DNA of 64,000 bases from contig NZ_JACHIN010000011.1 of NCBI RefSeq assembly GCF_014203235.1, positions 310,001-374,000 on the forward strand, in the 5' to 3' direction. Source of the stretch: Nonomuraea endophytica (lineage in GTDB: Bacteria > Actinomycetota > Actinomycetes > Streptosporangiales > Streptosporangiaceae). A model generated the notes under the pieces. It saw only the letters and a list, made by a program, of their open reading frames with translations, did no database searches and was not told where the DNA came from. The first letter of the stretch is position 1; the number at the start of each line of letters is the position of its first letter. Shown piece after piece: positions 31,851 to 40,169 of this stretch. Position numbers and translations under genes: made by a program.

Positions 31851-33404
31851 CTAATCGAGGCGGGCGGGCAGGTCGAGACGCCGGGAAATGCCGAGCTTGC
31901 GATAGATGTGGGTCAGGTGTTGCTCGACCGTGCTGACGGAGACATAGAGTTTCTCCGCGATCCGCCGATTGGTGTATCCCTGGGCTGCCAGGGTGGCGAC
32001 CCGGCGTTCGGCGTCGCTCAGCAGCTCGCGCGCCCCCGGCTCCGCGTCCAGGCCGGGCCGCTCGATGGTCAGCGCCCTGCGCTCGAACAACCTGGCCCGG
32101 TGCGCCTGACCGAGCTGGGAGTTCACCGATGCCAGCGCCTTGAGCGCCCCGGCCAGCCCGGCCTGGTCGCGCACCACCTGGAAGATCTCCACGGCTTCCT
32201 CCAGCAGCGCCTGGCGGGCCTGCACGGGTGAGGCCGCCGCGCGCAGGGTCAGCGCCGCTCCCCTGCCCTTCGACGGGCCGGGCGGCAGGAGCGCCAGGTG
32301 GTCGGCGACGAGTTCGCACGCCCGCTCCGGTCTGCCGAGGTCCACGTACGAGCGGGCGGCGCCGAGCCGCCAGGGCACGATGCCGGGCAGGTCCAGGCCC
32401 CAGCGGGCCATGGCGTCCCCGCAGGCGGCGAAGTCGTCCAGGGCGGCGCGCGGCGCGCCGGTCGCGAGGGCGTACTCGCCTCGGGCGTAGCGGTAGTGCA
32501 GGCCCGCCGGGGTCTGAAAGGTGGCTTCGGGCACCGGTACGGCGAGGTAGCGCGCGGCCTCCTCCGGCTTGTCCAGGGCGAGTTTGGCGCTCACCATGCT
32601 GGCCAGCGGGAAGCTCAGGGCCACGCCCCATTCGCGCAGCGACAGGTGGGTGAGGGCGGCGTGGGCGCACCGCTCGGCCTGTGCGGGGTCGCCCTGCCGT
32701 ACGTGGATCTCGGCCTGGATCGCGGCGAACACGCCCAGCCAGGCGGGGTCGCAGTGGGTGGTGGTCTGTTCGAGCAGCGGTACGCACCAGCGGGCGGCCA
32801 GGTCGGCGCGACCGGCGTACACCAGCGTGATCAGGGCGGAGGTCAGCGACTCCAGCGCGCCCTCGCCCATGGGGCAGTGCCGGAGCACCTGCTGGGCGTG
32901 GCGGACCGCGGCGCGCTCGTCGTGCTCGCCGAGCAGGGCGTTGAGGACGTCGAGCCCCTCCAGGCCGGTGACCACCTCCACCTGCCCGCCGGACGGCGGG
33001 ACCCCGAGGTCCGGGTACCAGAAACGGATCCAGGCGGCCGAGTCCAGCCACGAGCCGGGCCCTTCCGCGATCACGGAAACGGCCTCGTCCACCCGGCCAC
33101 GCCAAAGCAGCATTTTCACCGAACGCGAATCGACGGCGGCCCGCCGGGTGTCGAACCATTCGTCGATCAAATGCGCCACGCGGGCCGAGGTCTTCTCGTC
33201 CAGACATACCTCGTCGAAAATACGGCGAAGCAGTCTCGCCGGAGCGTCGTAATCGCCGGAAGAATAGCGCGACAATCGCCTGGCCGCGGTCCGGCCGACG
33301 GCGACCCGTGAATCCATGACATTCATCAGTGCAACATCCCCGCCAGAACGGGCGGCGTGGGTGACCGTCACCGAACCCCGGCCGCCGCCAAGATCGACAC
33401 TCAT
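31851..33404 (-). CDS. LuxR-family transcriptional regulator of the PKS cluster
   Basis: A 517-residue protein with a C-terminal LuxR/GerE helix-turn-helix (LSDAERRVATLAAQGYTNRRIAEKL then VSTVEQHLTHIYRKLGI, about residues 450-510). The rest is an alpha-helical TPR-like region, as in the C-terminal half of LAL regulators. The N-terminal AAA ATPase of full LAL proteins (about 900 residues) is absent: no Walker A motif is seen. It lies directly upstream of, and in the same direction as, the PKS operon, so it is the likely pathway activator. The ATG at 33404 has GAGG too close to be a good ribosome site; an in-frame ATG near 33331 is an alternative. An AT-rich stretch at 33450-33495 probably holds its promoter. 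Confidence 0.87.
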   Translation of the reverse strand: MSVDLGGGRGSVTVTHAARSGGDVALMNVMDSRVAVGRTAARRLSRYSSGDYDAPARLLRRIFDEVCLDEKTSARVAHLIDEWFDTRRAAVDSRSVKMLLWRGRVDEAVSVIAEGPGSWLDSAAWIRFWYPDLGVPPSGGQVEVVTGLEGLDVLNALLGEHDERAAVRHAQQVLRHCPMGEGALESLTSALITLVYAGRADLAARWCVPLLEQTTTHCDPAWLGVFAAIQAEIHVRQGDPAQAERCAHAALTHLSLREWGVALSFPLASMVSAKLALDKPEEAARYLAVPVPEATFQTPAGLHYRYARGEYALATGAPRAALDDFAACGDAMARWGLDLPGIVPWRLGAARSYVDLGRPERACELVADHLALLPPGPSKGRGAALTLRAAASPVQARQALLEEAVEIFQVVRDQAGLAGALKALASVNSQLGQAHRARLFERRALTIERPGLDAEPGARELLSDAERRVATLAAQGYTNRRIAEKLYVSVSTVEQHLTHIYRKLGISRRLDLPARLD

Positions 33405-33840
33405 CCTCAGGCCCAGCCGTCACCCGCCACTCGCGGACATCCGGCGAGCAGTATTAACCTACATTTCCTACTAATAAACCATGTAATTGATTGATCGTCA
33501 AGGAGGCGTCCAGGTCAGGACCTCCTCCCACGCCGGACTCGTCAAGATCACCGCCACGTCCCGACCAGGCGAAGGCGGGCTCGTAACCTGCGGCTGTCCC
33601 GGCCCCGTTGAGAGAGCGGCGCAAGTGGGAACCCGGTGTGTCAGACGCCTCGGCTTCGAGGTACGCCCGGCGCTACCCGGCCCACTGGTTTCCCCGCGCG
33701 ACAACGGCGGCCCCGGTTTCGATCCTCACCCGCATGAGCGGCCCGCCCTGTACGACCGTGGTGGCCGCTTCATGCTCACCGCACCAGCGGGCTCCCCTGG
33801 AGACCGCCGCCACCGTGGTCCGCGTGGGGCCGCGCGTCCA
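33405..33840. other. Intergenic region without a recognised gene
   Basis: The first part (about 33450-33495) is unusually AT-rich for this genome and is the likely promoter region of the LuxR-family gene. Beyond it, open frames on both strands show no family resemblance and no ribosome site. The stretch looks like decayed sequence, continuous with the gene fragments that follow. Confidence 0.5.
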
Positions 33841-33921
33841 GTCGAGCAGGAACTGCGGGGGGTGAGCCAGGGCTATGCCCGGCAGCATGATGCCGCGTGC
33901 CAGATCCGGCGCCAGGGGCAT
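33841..33921 (-). pseudogene. Possible N-terminal fragment of a DUF418/YeiB-like membrane protein
   Basis: The minus-strand reading APDLARGIMLPGIALAHPPQFL resembles the first helix of DUF418 family membrane proteins, which begin with a (L)DLARG(L)MLL(L)IxLAH pattern. The similarity stops within about 30 residues and no remaining DUF418 helices follow. If correct, it is a relic. The match is short, so confidence is limited. Confidence 0.4.
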
Positions 33922-33958
33922 CGGGCGGTCGTGCTGAGGGCCGCCGCCATGCCGGTCG

Positions 33959-34129
33959 TCACTTTCCGGGGTCGCGGTTGTAGAGCTTCTTGGCCCAGAG
34001 GTAGCCGAGGAGGGCGATGGCGGCGCTCCAGGCGATGGAGCGGGTGAGGCTGTCGCCGAGGGGGGCGTCGGTGAGCAGGGCGCGGAGGGTTTCGATGACG
34101 GGGGTGAAGGGCTGGTTTTCGGCGAACCG
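33959..34129 (-). pseudogene. C-terminal remnant of an ABC-2 type (DrrB-like) permease
   Basis: On the minus strand FAENQPFTPVIETLRALL is followed by a hydrophobic helix IAWSAAIALLGYLWAKKLYNRDP and a stop. This is the well-conserved end of DrrB-type ABC-2 permeases, about 55 of the usual 250-280 residues. Upstream of the FAENQ block the frame (SRTHSGPPKTPSR-like) has no resemblance to a permease, so the gene is cut at about 34129. The N-terminal end of a protein of this same family is found on the same strand 10 kb away (44192-44381), beside a DrrA-type ATPase. Confidence 0.7.
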
Positions 34130-34239
34130 GCTGGGCGTCTTCGGCGGGCCGCTGTGCGTCCTGGCCGCCCAACTGATCCCGACAAAGCCCGATAAATCGC
34201 CCAGGCCCCGAAAAGTCGCCCGCGCGGGAAAAATCACGC

Positions 34240-34440
34240 GAAAGCCTGGCCGTCGAAGAGAACACGGTCAAGCAGGAGAGCGAGCGCCAGCGCTTCAGCG
34301 ACGCCCTCTCGTTGCACCTGAGCGCCATCCACCCCGGCTCCGCCGCCCTCATCGGCCCGGTCATCTACGCGGTCCTGCCCCTGCACGCGCCGGGCCACGC
34401 CGAGCAGCGCGAGACTCCTGTGCGCGGGAGCTCCAGGTGA
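34240..34440 (+). pseudogene. Possible fragment of a regulator (PucR-like), unplaced
   Basis: The plus-strand frame reads SLAVEENTVKQESERQRF followed by SDALSLHLSAIHPGSAALIGPVIYAVLPL and stops with TGA. The helix-rich segment ending in a VIYAVLPL strand is reminiscent of the central region of PucR/CdaR-type regulators, but there is no helix-turn-helix and no start. It reads more like a real protein fragment than random high-GC sequence. The family assignment is weak. Confidence 0.25.
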
Positions 34441-34460
34441 CGCCGGACGACGGCGCGCAG

Positions 34461-35402
34461 TTACCGGCCCTGGGCTCCTGGCGGGCAGCCCACGCGGCGG
34501 TACTTGCCGGGGGCCATGCCGTACTGGCGCTTGAAGGCGTTGGAGAAGGCGTACTCCGAGCTGTAGCCGACCACGGCGGCGATCTCGCCCAGCGCGGCGT
34601 CCTTGTCGCGCAGCATGCGGGCGGCGGTGCCCAGCCGCCACCAGGTCAGGTAGGTCAGCGGCGGTTGCCCGACGAGCTGGGTGAACCGGCGGGAGAACGC
34701 CGCGCGGGACAGGCCCGCCCGGCGGCCGAGCGATTCGACGGTCCACGGGTCGGCGGGGTGGCGGTGGATGCCGTCCAGCGCCGCGCTGATGGCGGGGTCG
34801 GCCAGCGCCGCGGCCCAGCCGGCCCCGCAGTGTTCCGTCGAGAAGGCGAACCAGGCGCGCAGGATGTACAGGAGCAGCGTGTCCAGCAGCGCCGACACCA
34901 CCAGGTCCGCGCCCGGCCGGGGGGAGTCCATCTCCTTGCCGAGCAGTTCGACGGCGGCGCGCAGGTCGGTGTTGTGGCCCAGCTTGGCGGGGAGGTGGAT
35001 CATCTCGGGCAGGTCTCTGAGCAGCGGATGCGCCCGGCCGGGGTCGAGCCGGTAGCCCCCGCAGAGCGTCACCGTGGTGGGCCCGGAGCCTTCCATGGTG
35101 GCCGAGGCGAACAGTTCGGCGTCGTCGTAGGGGTCGCAGTCGGAATCGGCGACGGGGGTGGCGGGCGAGTCGGCCAGCGTGTAGCCGTGGCCGTGGGGGA
35201 AGAACAGCACGTCGCCGGCCCCGACCGGGATCGGCTCGCCCTCCGGCGGGATCGCCCAGCACGAGCCCTGCAGAATCACCTGGAAGCCCGCCGAGCCGGG
35301 CGCCGACGGGAACCGCTGCCCCCACGGCGCCGGCCACGCGACCCGCGCCGAGCGCGGCACGCCGATGCGCATGGAGGCGATCACATCGCTCAGGACGTCC
35401 AT
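34461..35402 (-). CDS. AraC-family regulator with cupin-like sensor domain
   Basis: A 313-residue protein. The N-terminal half has cupin-type strands (GFQVILQGSCWAIPPEGEPIPVGAGDVLFFPHGHGYTL), typical of the AraC cupin_6 group. The C-terminal half has two helix-turn-helices, including AAFSRRFTQLVGQPPLTYLTWWRL and IAAVVGYSSEYAFSNAFKRQYGMAPGKYR. It is divergent from the NmrA-MDR oxidoreductase, a common pairing in which the regulator controls that enzyme. A perfect inverted repeat lies in the shared intergenic region (35436-35451). The effector is unknown. Confidence 0.88.
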   Translation of the reverse strand: MDVLSDVIASMRIGVPRSARVAWPAPWGQRFPSAPGSAGFQVILQGSCWAIPPEGEPIPVGAGDVLFFPHGHGYTLADSPATPVADSDCDPYDDAELFASATMEGSGPTTVTLCGGYRLDPGRAHPLLRDLPEMIHLPAKLGHNTDLRAAVELLGKEMDSPRPGADLVVSALLDTLLLYILRAWFAFSTEHCGAGWAAALADPAISAALDGIHRHPADPWTVESLGRRAGLSRAAFSRRFTQLVGQPPLTYLTWWRLGTAARMLRDKDAALGEIAAVVGYSSEYAFSNAFKRQYGMAPGKYRRVGCPPGAQGR

Positions 35403-35435
35403 GACGTCAGTCTAGCCACGGAGACGATCGCGTAT

Positions 35436-35451
35436 CTCTCGCAGACGAGAG
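35436..35451. promoter_or_regulatory. Inverted repeat in the AraC / NmrA-MDR divergent promoter
   Basis: CTCTCG-CAGA-CGAGAG is a perfect 6-4-6 inverted repeat within the 89-base gap between the divergent genes. It lies 34 bases upstream of the regulator start and about 40 upstream of the enzyme start, a position suited to an operator. The binder is inferred to be the AraC-family protein or another local regulator. Confidence 0.5.
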
Positions 35452-35491
35452 GGCATTGGGTGACTCGTCCACGGGTCTTAGCGTGGACGGC

Positions 35492-37135
35492 ATGACAAGA
35501 GTCCTGGTCAGCGGGGCGACCGGCACGATCGGCCGTCCGCTGGTGAGCCAGCTTCAAGAAGCGGGCGCCGACGTGCGCACGGTGACGAGAGAACTGACCG
35601 ACCCGGCCGCGCTGGCGGCGGCGCTCGACGGTGTGGACGCGGTGTTCCTGTTGTGGCCGTTCGCGTCGGCCGAGGGTGCTCGTGAGGTGCTGGAACTGGT
35701 CGGGGCGCGGCGGGTGGTCTATCTGTCCTCGGCCGCCGCCCGGCCGTACGAGGTGGAGATCGAGCGTCTGGTCGCCCGGACCGCGCGGGAGTGGACGGTG
35801 CTGCGCCCGCACGCGTTCGCGGCCAACACGTTGCGCTGGGCCGAGCAGGTCCGGGCGGGGGTCGTGCGGCAGCCGTACGGGGAGGCGAGGTTCGCTCCCC
35901 TTCACGAGCGGGACATCGCGGCCGTCGCGGTACGGGCGCTGCTCGGCGACGGCCACGACGGCGCGGTCTACACGCTGACCGGGCCCCGGTCGCTCACCCA
36001 GCGGGAGCAGGCGCTGGCGATCGGCGCCGCGATCGGGCGGCCGGTGCGCTGGGCGGAGGAGCCCCCGGCCGAGGCGCGGGAACGGATGCTCGGGCTGGGG
36101 TGGCCGGCGCCCGCCGTGGACGGGATGCTGCGCGCGCTCGCCGCGCCCGGCCCGGTCCCGACCAGAACCGTGGAGGAGGTCACGGGGGTGCCCGCGAGCA
36201 CGTTCGAGACCTGGGCGAACGAGCACGCCGCGGACTTTCTCGCCACCATGCGGGCCGCCCGCGTCCACGAGTACGGCGACGCCTCGGTGATCTCGCTGGA
36301 GGAGGTGCCGGTGCCTCGGCCGGGTCCCGGCGAGGTGCTCGTCGAGGTGGCCGCGACGTCGTTCAACCCGTCGGAGGTCGGGCTGCGGATGGGGCTGCTG
36401 GGTGACACGCTCGGCATCACGTTGCCGCACACGCTCGGCTGGGACGTCGCGGGGACCGTGATCACCGGGGCGGGCGGCCTGTCCCCCGGCGACCGGGTGA
36501 TCGGGCTGATCGACGGGGCGGCGGCCGAGTACGCGGTCGCCAGGGCCGACATGCTGGTCAGGGCGCCGGAGCGGATCCCGCTGGCGGACGCGGCGGCGGT
36601 GCCGGTGGCGGGGCTCACCGCGTGGCAGGCGGTCTTCGAGCACGCCCGGATCGGGCCCGGCAGCCGGGTGCTGATCAACGGGGCCGGGGGCGGGGTCGGG
36701 CTGTTCGCGGTGCAGCTGGCCAAGCACGCGGGGGCGTACGTGGTGGCCACCGCGAGCCCGCGCAGTGCCGCCGCGATGCTCGCGCTGGGCGCCGACGAGG
36801 TCGTCGACTACACCACTGCTCCCCTGCCGTCCGGCAACGACGTGCTGATCAACCTGGTGGCCGAGCTGCCCGCCTCGGTGACGCGGCTGGCCGAGGAGTT
36901 CGTGTCGGTCACCCGGCCGATCGAGCATCCACAGGCCGTTCACTTCGTGGCCCGCAACGATCCGGGTCAGCTGGCCGAGCTGGTGGCGCTGATCGACAAG
37001 GGCGTGGTGGACGTCGAGGTGGACGCCCGGCCGCTGGCGGCGCTGGCGGACCTGCACCGTGCGGCCGAGCGCGGGAATGTCCGGGGAAAGGTCACGGTGA
37101 ATATGGACGCCGTTGAGAGAGCGCGTTCTCAATAA
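35492..37135 (+). CDS. Fusion of NmrA-like NAD(P)-binding protein and zinc-free MDR oxidoreductase
   Basis: A 547-residue protein joining two usually separate enzymes. Residues 1-250 are an NmrA/atypical SDR domain with VLVSGATGTIGRPLV at the N-terminus and VVYLSSAAARPYE near 90. Residues 253-547 are a complete quinone-oxidoreductase-like MDR domain beginning MRAARVHEYGDASVISLEEVPVPRPGPGEVLVE, with cofactor motif GAGGGVGLFAVQLAKHAGA near 390. The ATG at 35492 follows GGACGG; an internal ATG at 36248 opens the MDR half and might allow separate expression. It is divergent from an AraC-family regulator. It probably reduces quinones, enones or azo-type substrates with NADPH; the substrate is unknown. 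Confidence 0.85.
   Translation: MTRVLVSGATGTIGRPLVSQLQEAGADVRTVTRELTDPAALAAALDGVDAVFLLWPFASAEGAREVLELVGARRVVYLSSAAARPYEVEIERLVARTAREWTVLRPHAFAANTLRWAEQVRAGVVRQPYGEARFAPLHERDIAAVAVRALLGDGHDGAVYTLTGPRSLTQREQALAIGAAIGRPVRWAEEPPAEARERMLGLGWPAPAVDGMLRALAAPGPVPTRTVEEVTGVPASTFETWANEHAADFLATMRAARVHEYGDASVISLEEVPVPRPGPGEVLVEVAATSFNPSEVGLRMGLLGDTLGITLPHTLGWDVAGTVITGAGGLSPGDRVIGLIDGAAAEYAVARADMLVRAPERIPLADAAAVPVAGLTAWQAVFEHARIGPGSRVLINGAGGGVGLFAVQLAKHAGAYVVATASPRSAAAMLALGADEVVDYTTAPLPSGNDVLINLVAELPASVTRLAEEFVSVTRPIEHPQAVHFVARNDPGQLAELVALIDKGVVDVEVDARPLAALADLHRAAERGNVRGKVTVNMDAVERARSQ
37113..37132. repeat. Imperfect 20-base palindrome between convergent genes
   Basis: TTGAGAGAGC-GCGTTCTCAA pairs 8 of 10 positions. 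It spans the end of the NmrA-MDR gene, seven bases before the stop of the convergent glucanase gene. It could be a shared terminator hairpin, although no T-run follows. It could also be a second copy of the GAGAGCGC-type operator found upstream of the glucanase. Confidence 0.35.
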
Positions 37136-37138
37136 GCA

Positions 37139-38383
37139 TTAACGCGCCCAGCGTTGATTGGCTCCGCCCGAGCAGTCCCAGATCTGCAGCCGGGTGCCGT
37201 TGGCCGAGCTCGCCCCGGTCGCGTCGAGGCACTTGTTGGCCTGAGGGTTGACGATCTGGCCGGTGCCGGTGTTGAACGTCCACCGCTGGGCGCCGGTGCC
37301 GTTGCAGTCGTACAACTGCACGGGCGTGCCGTTGGCGGTGCCGGCGGAGGTGACGTCCATGCACTTGCCGAGCGCGCGCACGGAGCCGTCGCCGTTCCAC
37401 GACCAGTTCTGCGCGCCCGAGCCGTTGCAGTCCCAGAGCTGCACGGCGGTGCCGTTGGCCGGGTTGGCGCCCGCGACGTCGACGCACTTGCCGCCGATGC
37501 CGGTGATCTGGCCGCCACCGCCGCCCGTGGGCGGGGCGTAGACGCGGACGTAGTCGACGGTCATCGTCTGCGGGAACGTGGTGGTGGCGTCGGGGTAGCC
37601 GGGCCAGTGCCCGCCGACGGCCACGTTCATGATCATGAAGAACGGATGGTCGAAGACCCAGCGGTTGCCGCCGAGGCTGGCGGGCGTGCGCCGCTGATAC
37701 TCGTTGCCGTCGACGTACCAGATGATCAGGTTCGGCGACCAGTCGACGGTGAAGGTGTGGAAGGCGTCGGCGAACGCGCCGCTGATCGAGTACGCGGCGC
37801 CGATGCCCGCGCCGCCGGAGTAGCCGGGACCGTGGAGGGTGCCGTGAACGGTGCTGGGCTCGCGGCCGATGTTCTCCATGATGTCGATCTCGCCGCTGTT
37901 GGGCCAGCCGACCGAGCCGATGTCGTTGCCGAGCATCCAGAAGGCCGGCCAGATGCCCTGACCTCGGGGAACCCTCAGGCGCGCCTCGAACCGGCCGTAG
38001 GCGCGGGTGAAGGTGGCGGCGGTCAGTAATCGGGCCGAGGTGTACTGGCAGGTCCCGTAGTGGCACTGGTAGTTGGCGGGGTTCTCCCGGCGGGCGGTGA
38101 TCACCAGGTTGCCGCCGCCGTCCATGGCGGCGTTACGGGTGCTGTTGGTGTAGTACTGCTGCTCGTTGTTGCCCCAGCCGCTGCCGCCGATGTCGAAGCG
38201 CCACTTCGACTGGTCGACGGCGCTGCCGGCGGATCCGTTGAACTCGTCGGACCAGACCAGCGGTCCGGGGGCGGGAGCGGCGGCGGCGGTCGCGCTCGTG
38301 GCCATGGGGGCGAGCGTCGCGAGGAGGGTGGTGAGGGCGGCGCCGATGGCGAGCGCCATTCTTGAACGGGGGGTGTGATCCAT
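37139..38383 (-). CDS. Secreted GH16 endo-beta-1,3-glucanase with ricin-type (CBM13) lectin domain
   Basis: A 414-residue exported enzyme. It has a signal peptide (about 1-35, ending in AAAAPAPG), a GH16 catalytic domain (about 40-285) with GEIDIMENIG near residue 168 holding the nucleophile and acid/base glutamates, a Gly-rich linker, and a ricin B-type trefoil (about 294-414) with three repeats ending QNWSW, QRWTF and NQRWA. It would cut laminarin-type beta-1,3-glucans outside the cell and bind polysaccharide. ATG at 38383 follows AGGA. An 18-base perfect palindrome with a GAGCGCTC core 69-86 bases upstream resembles operators of LacI-family sugar regulators such as CebR. Confidence 0.92.
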   Translation of the reverse strand: MDHTPRSRMALAIGAALTTLLATLAPMATSATAAAAPAPGPLVWSDEFNGSAGSAVDQSKWRFDIGGSGWGNNEQQYYTNSTRNAAMDGGGNLVITARRENPANYQCHYGTCQYTSARLLTAATFTRAYGRFEARLRVPRGQGIWPAFWMLGNDIGSVGWPNSGEIDIMENIGREPSTVHGTLHGPGYSGGAGIGAAYSISGAFADAFHTFTVDWSPNLIIWYVDGNEYQRRTPASLGGNRWVFDHPFFMIMNVAVGGHWPGYPDATTTFPQTMTVDYVRVYAPPTGGGGGQITGIGGKCVDVAGANPANGTAVQLWDCNGSGAQNWSWNGDGSVRALGKCMDVTSAGTANGTPVQLYDCNGTGAQRWTFNTGTGQIVNPQANKCLDATGASSANGTRLQIWDCSGGANQRWAR

Positions 38384-38416
38384 TCGGGTTTCCTAACCGG
38401 ATTCACAGAAATGGAT

Positions 38417-39301
38417 TTACCCGAGACTGTCCGGCACGACAAGCCCGCTGTCAAGAGAGCGCTCTCTTGCAGAGAATTCAGTGGGCCAGGCCAGGTTGTC
38501 GACAGCCAGGAACGCCTCACCGGCCACGGTCGCCGGGGTCACCCCGGTGAACCCCATGACGTCCCGATGCAGGTGGGACTGGTCGGCGTAGCCCATCTCC
38601 GCCGCGACCACGGCCGCGCCTTCACCCGCGACCAGCCGGTGGGCCGCTTGGTCGAAGCGGACCAGTTTGGCGGCGCGCTTGGGCGGCAGCCCGATCTGGG
38701 CACGGAAGCGCGACCACAACCGTTTACGGCTCCAGCCGACCTCGGCCGCCAGGCCGTCGATCCGCGCCAGGCCACGCCCGCCGACGATCCGCTGCCAGGC
38801 CCTGGCCACCTCCGGATCGACGCGCGCCCCCGCCTCGAACCGGCGGGCGAGCAGCACGTCGATCAGCGTGAAGCGATCCTCCCAGGAGGAGACGCCGCCC
38901 AGCCGCTCAAGTGTCCGCGACGCCTCTCGTCCCCACAGCTCGCCCAGAGCCACGGCGGCGCCGTCCAGCTCGGCCGGGGAGACGCCCAGGACCGCGCGGG
39001 CGACCAGCGGCGACAGCCGTACCTGCACGCACTCGACGTTCTCGCCGCGCGCCCAGACCGCGCCTCCGGTCCCGAAGCCCGGTCCGGCGACGATGCTTCC
39101 GCCCTGCCGTCCGGCGGCGTGGTCCAGGATGGGCGAGCCGCTGCCGAACTCCAGCAGCAGCGTCACGGCCGGGTGCGGGACCATCCGGAGCGCGTCCAGG
39201 TCACCGACCCGGAAACCGGCCATGGTGACACCGGCCACCCGGCTGGGCCGCCGCGGGACCGCGACCTCCCACCTGGCCGCACCGTGCACGAACGTCCCCA
39301 C
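38417..39301 (-). CDS. AraC-family transcriptional regulator
   Basis: A 294-residue regulator. The N-terminal part (DLDALRMVPHPAVTLLLEFGSGSPI) is of the AraC group with a DUF6597-like sensor. The C-terminal part has the AraC helix-turn-helix pair, GWSRKRLWSRFRAQIGLPPKRAAKLVRF and VAAEMGYADQSHLHRDVMGFTGVTPA. The start is GTG at 39301. It lies 33 bases upstream of the glucanase on the same strand and 76 bases from a divergent alpha/beta hydrolase that is a plausible target. Its last codons contain the palindromic operator-like site in front of the glucanase gene. Confidence 0.85.
   Translation of the reverse strand: MGTFVHGAARWEVAVPRRPSRVAGVTMAGFRVGDLDALRMVPHPAVTLLLEFGSGSPILDHAAGRQGGSIVAGPGFGTGGAVWARGENVECVQVRLSPLVARAVLGVSPAELDGAAVALGELWGREASRTLERLGGVSSWEDRFTLIDVLLARRFEAGARVDPEVARAWQRIVGGRGLARIDGLAAEVGWSRKRLWSRFRAQIGLPPKRAAKLVRFDQAAHRLVAGEGAAVVAAEMGYADQSHLHRDVMGFTGVTPATVAGEAFLAVDNLAWPTEFSARERSLDSGLVVPDSLG
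38452..38469. promoter_or_regulatory. Perfect 18-base palindrome, LacI-family (CebR-like) operator candidate
   Basis: CAAGAGAGC-GCTCTCTTG is a perfect palindrome with the GAGCGCTC core of actinomycete CebR/BglR-type operators (known consensus TGGGAGCGCTCCCA). It lies upstream of the GH16 glucanase, so sugar-responsive repression of that gene is likely. Unusually it is inside the 3' coding end of the AraC gene (codons for ARERSLDS). No LacI-family gene is present in this window, so the regulator would act in trans. Confidence 0.6.
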
Positions 39302-39377
39302 CGCCCCATGCTACGGCGGCCCGGTTGGGGAACATTCGTCCAAGACGGCGCCGTGTGCCGGGGGCGACAGTGAGCTC

Positions 39378-40169
39378 ATGACCGATTTCTTTGACGACGG
39401 CGACCTCCACGTGTGCCAGGACGGCCCACGCGACGCCCCGGCGCTCCTGCTCATTCATGGATCCGCGTCCTCGTCCCGCTCCTGGGACTCGCTGGTTCCG
39501 CTGCTGACCGGGTCCCATCACGTCATCCGGATCGACCTGCTCGGCCACGGCCGATCGGCCAAGCCGGACGACGTCAGCTACGCCACCGCCGACCAGGCCC
39601 GCCGGGTCGGGGCGACCCTGGACCGGCTCGGCGTCGAGCACGCCGTCGTGGCCGGTCACTCCAGCGGCGGCGTGGTCGCCACCGCGCTGGCCGAACAGCG
39701 TCCCGGCCTGGTGGACGCGCTCGTGCTGATCAACACCGGCCCCAGCCTGGACGCCTTCATCGCCTCGGAGTCCGCCGCCATCAACCCTGCGCCGTGGCCG
39801 CCGGCCGACGAGCAGATCCGCCGGTTCGCCAGCACCGGCTTCAGCCGCCCGGGTTACGAGGTCCCCCGGGAACTCCTGGACGAGGTACGCGCCATGACGT
39901 ACTACTCGCTCGTCGCGACGATGCGGGCGACGACCGAATACCTGCGCCAGAAGGCGCTCCCGGACCGGCTGGCGCCCCTCGGCAAGCCACTCCTGGTGAT
40001 CTTCGGGGCGGACGACCGCAGATGGCGGTCCGCATCGGCCGACGACTACCGCGTCGTCCCGGGTGCGCGGGTCGAGATGCTGCCCGGTCTCGGGCACTCG
40101 CCGATCCTGGAGGACCCGGCGCGGACCGCCGTTCCCCTGCTGGCCTTCACCGCGGCTCAGAGGAAGTAG
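39378..40169 (+). CDS. Alpha/beta hydrolase
   Basis: A 263-residue alpha/beta-hydrolase. It has the oxyanion motif LLIHGSASSSRSW, nucleophile elbow GHSSGG near residue 95, acid in VIFGADDR and catalytic histidine in GLGHSPILEDP near the C-terminus. The fold serves esterases, lactonases and C-C hydrolases; the substrate cannot be named. ATG at 39378 is chosen because homology starts there (MTDFFDDGDLHV); the ribosome site is weak. It is divergent from the AraC regulator and overlaps the convergent cupin gene by 13 bases. Confidence 0.88.
   Translation: MTDFFDDGDLHVCQDGPRDAPALLLIHGSASSSRSWDSLVPLLTGSHHVIRIDLLGHGRSAKPDDVSYATADQARRVGATLDRLGVEHAVVAGHSSGGVVATALAEQRPGLVDALVLINTGPSLDAFIASESAAINPAPWPPADEQIRRFASTGFSRPGYEVPRELLDEVRAMTYYSLVATMRATTEYLRQKALPDRLAPLGKPLLVIFGADDRRWRSASADDYRVVPGARVEMLPGLGHSPILEDPARTAVPLLAFTAAQRK

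Noticed and set aside
33487..34047. Plus-strand frame of 186 codons
   Set aside because: Translation is low-complexity, with no start signal, and it overlaps better-supported gene fragments on the other strand.
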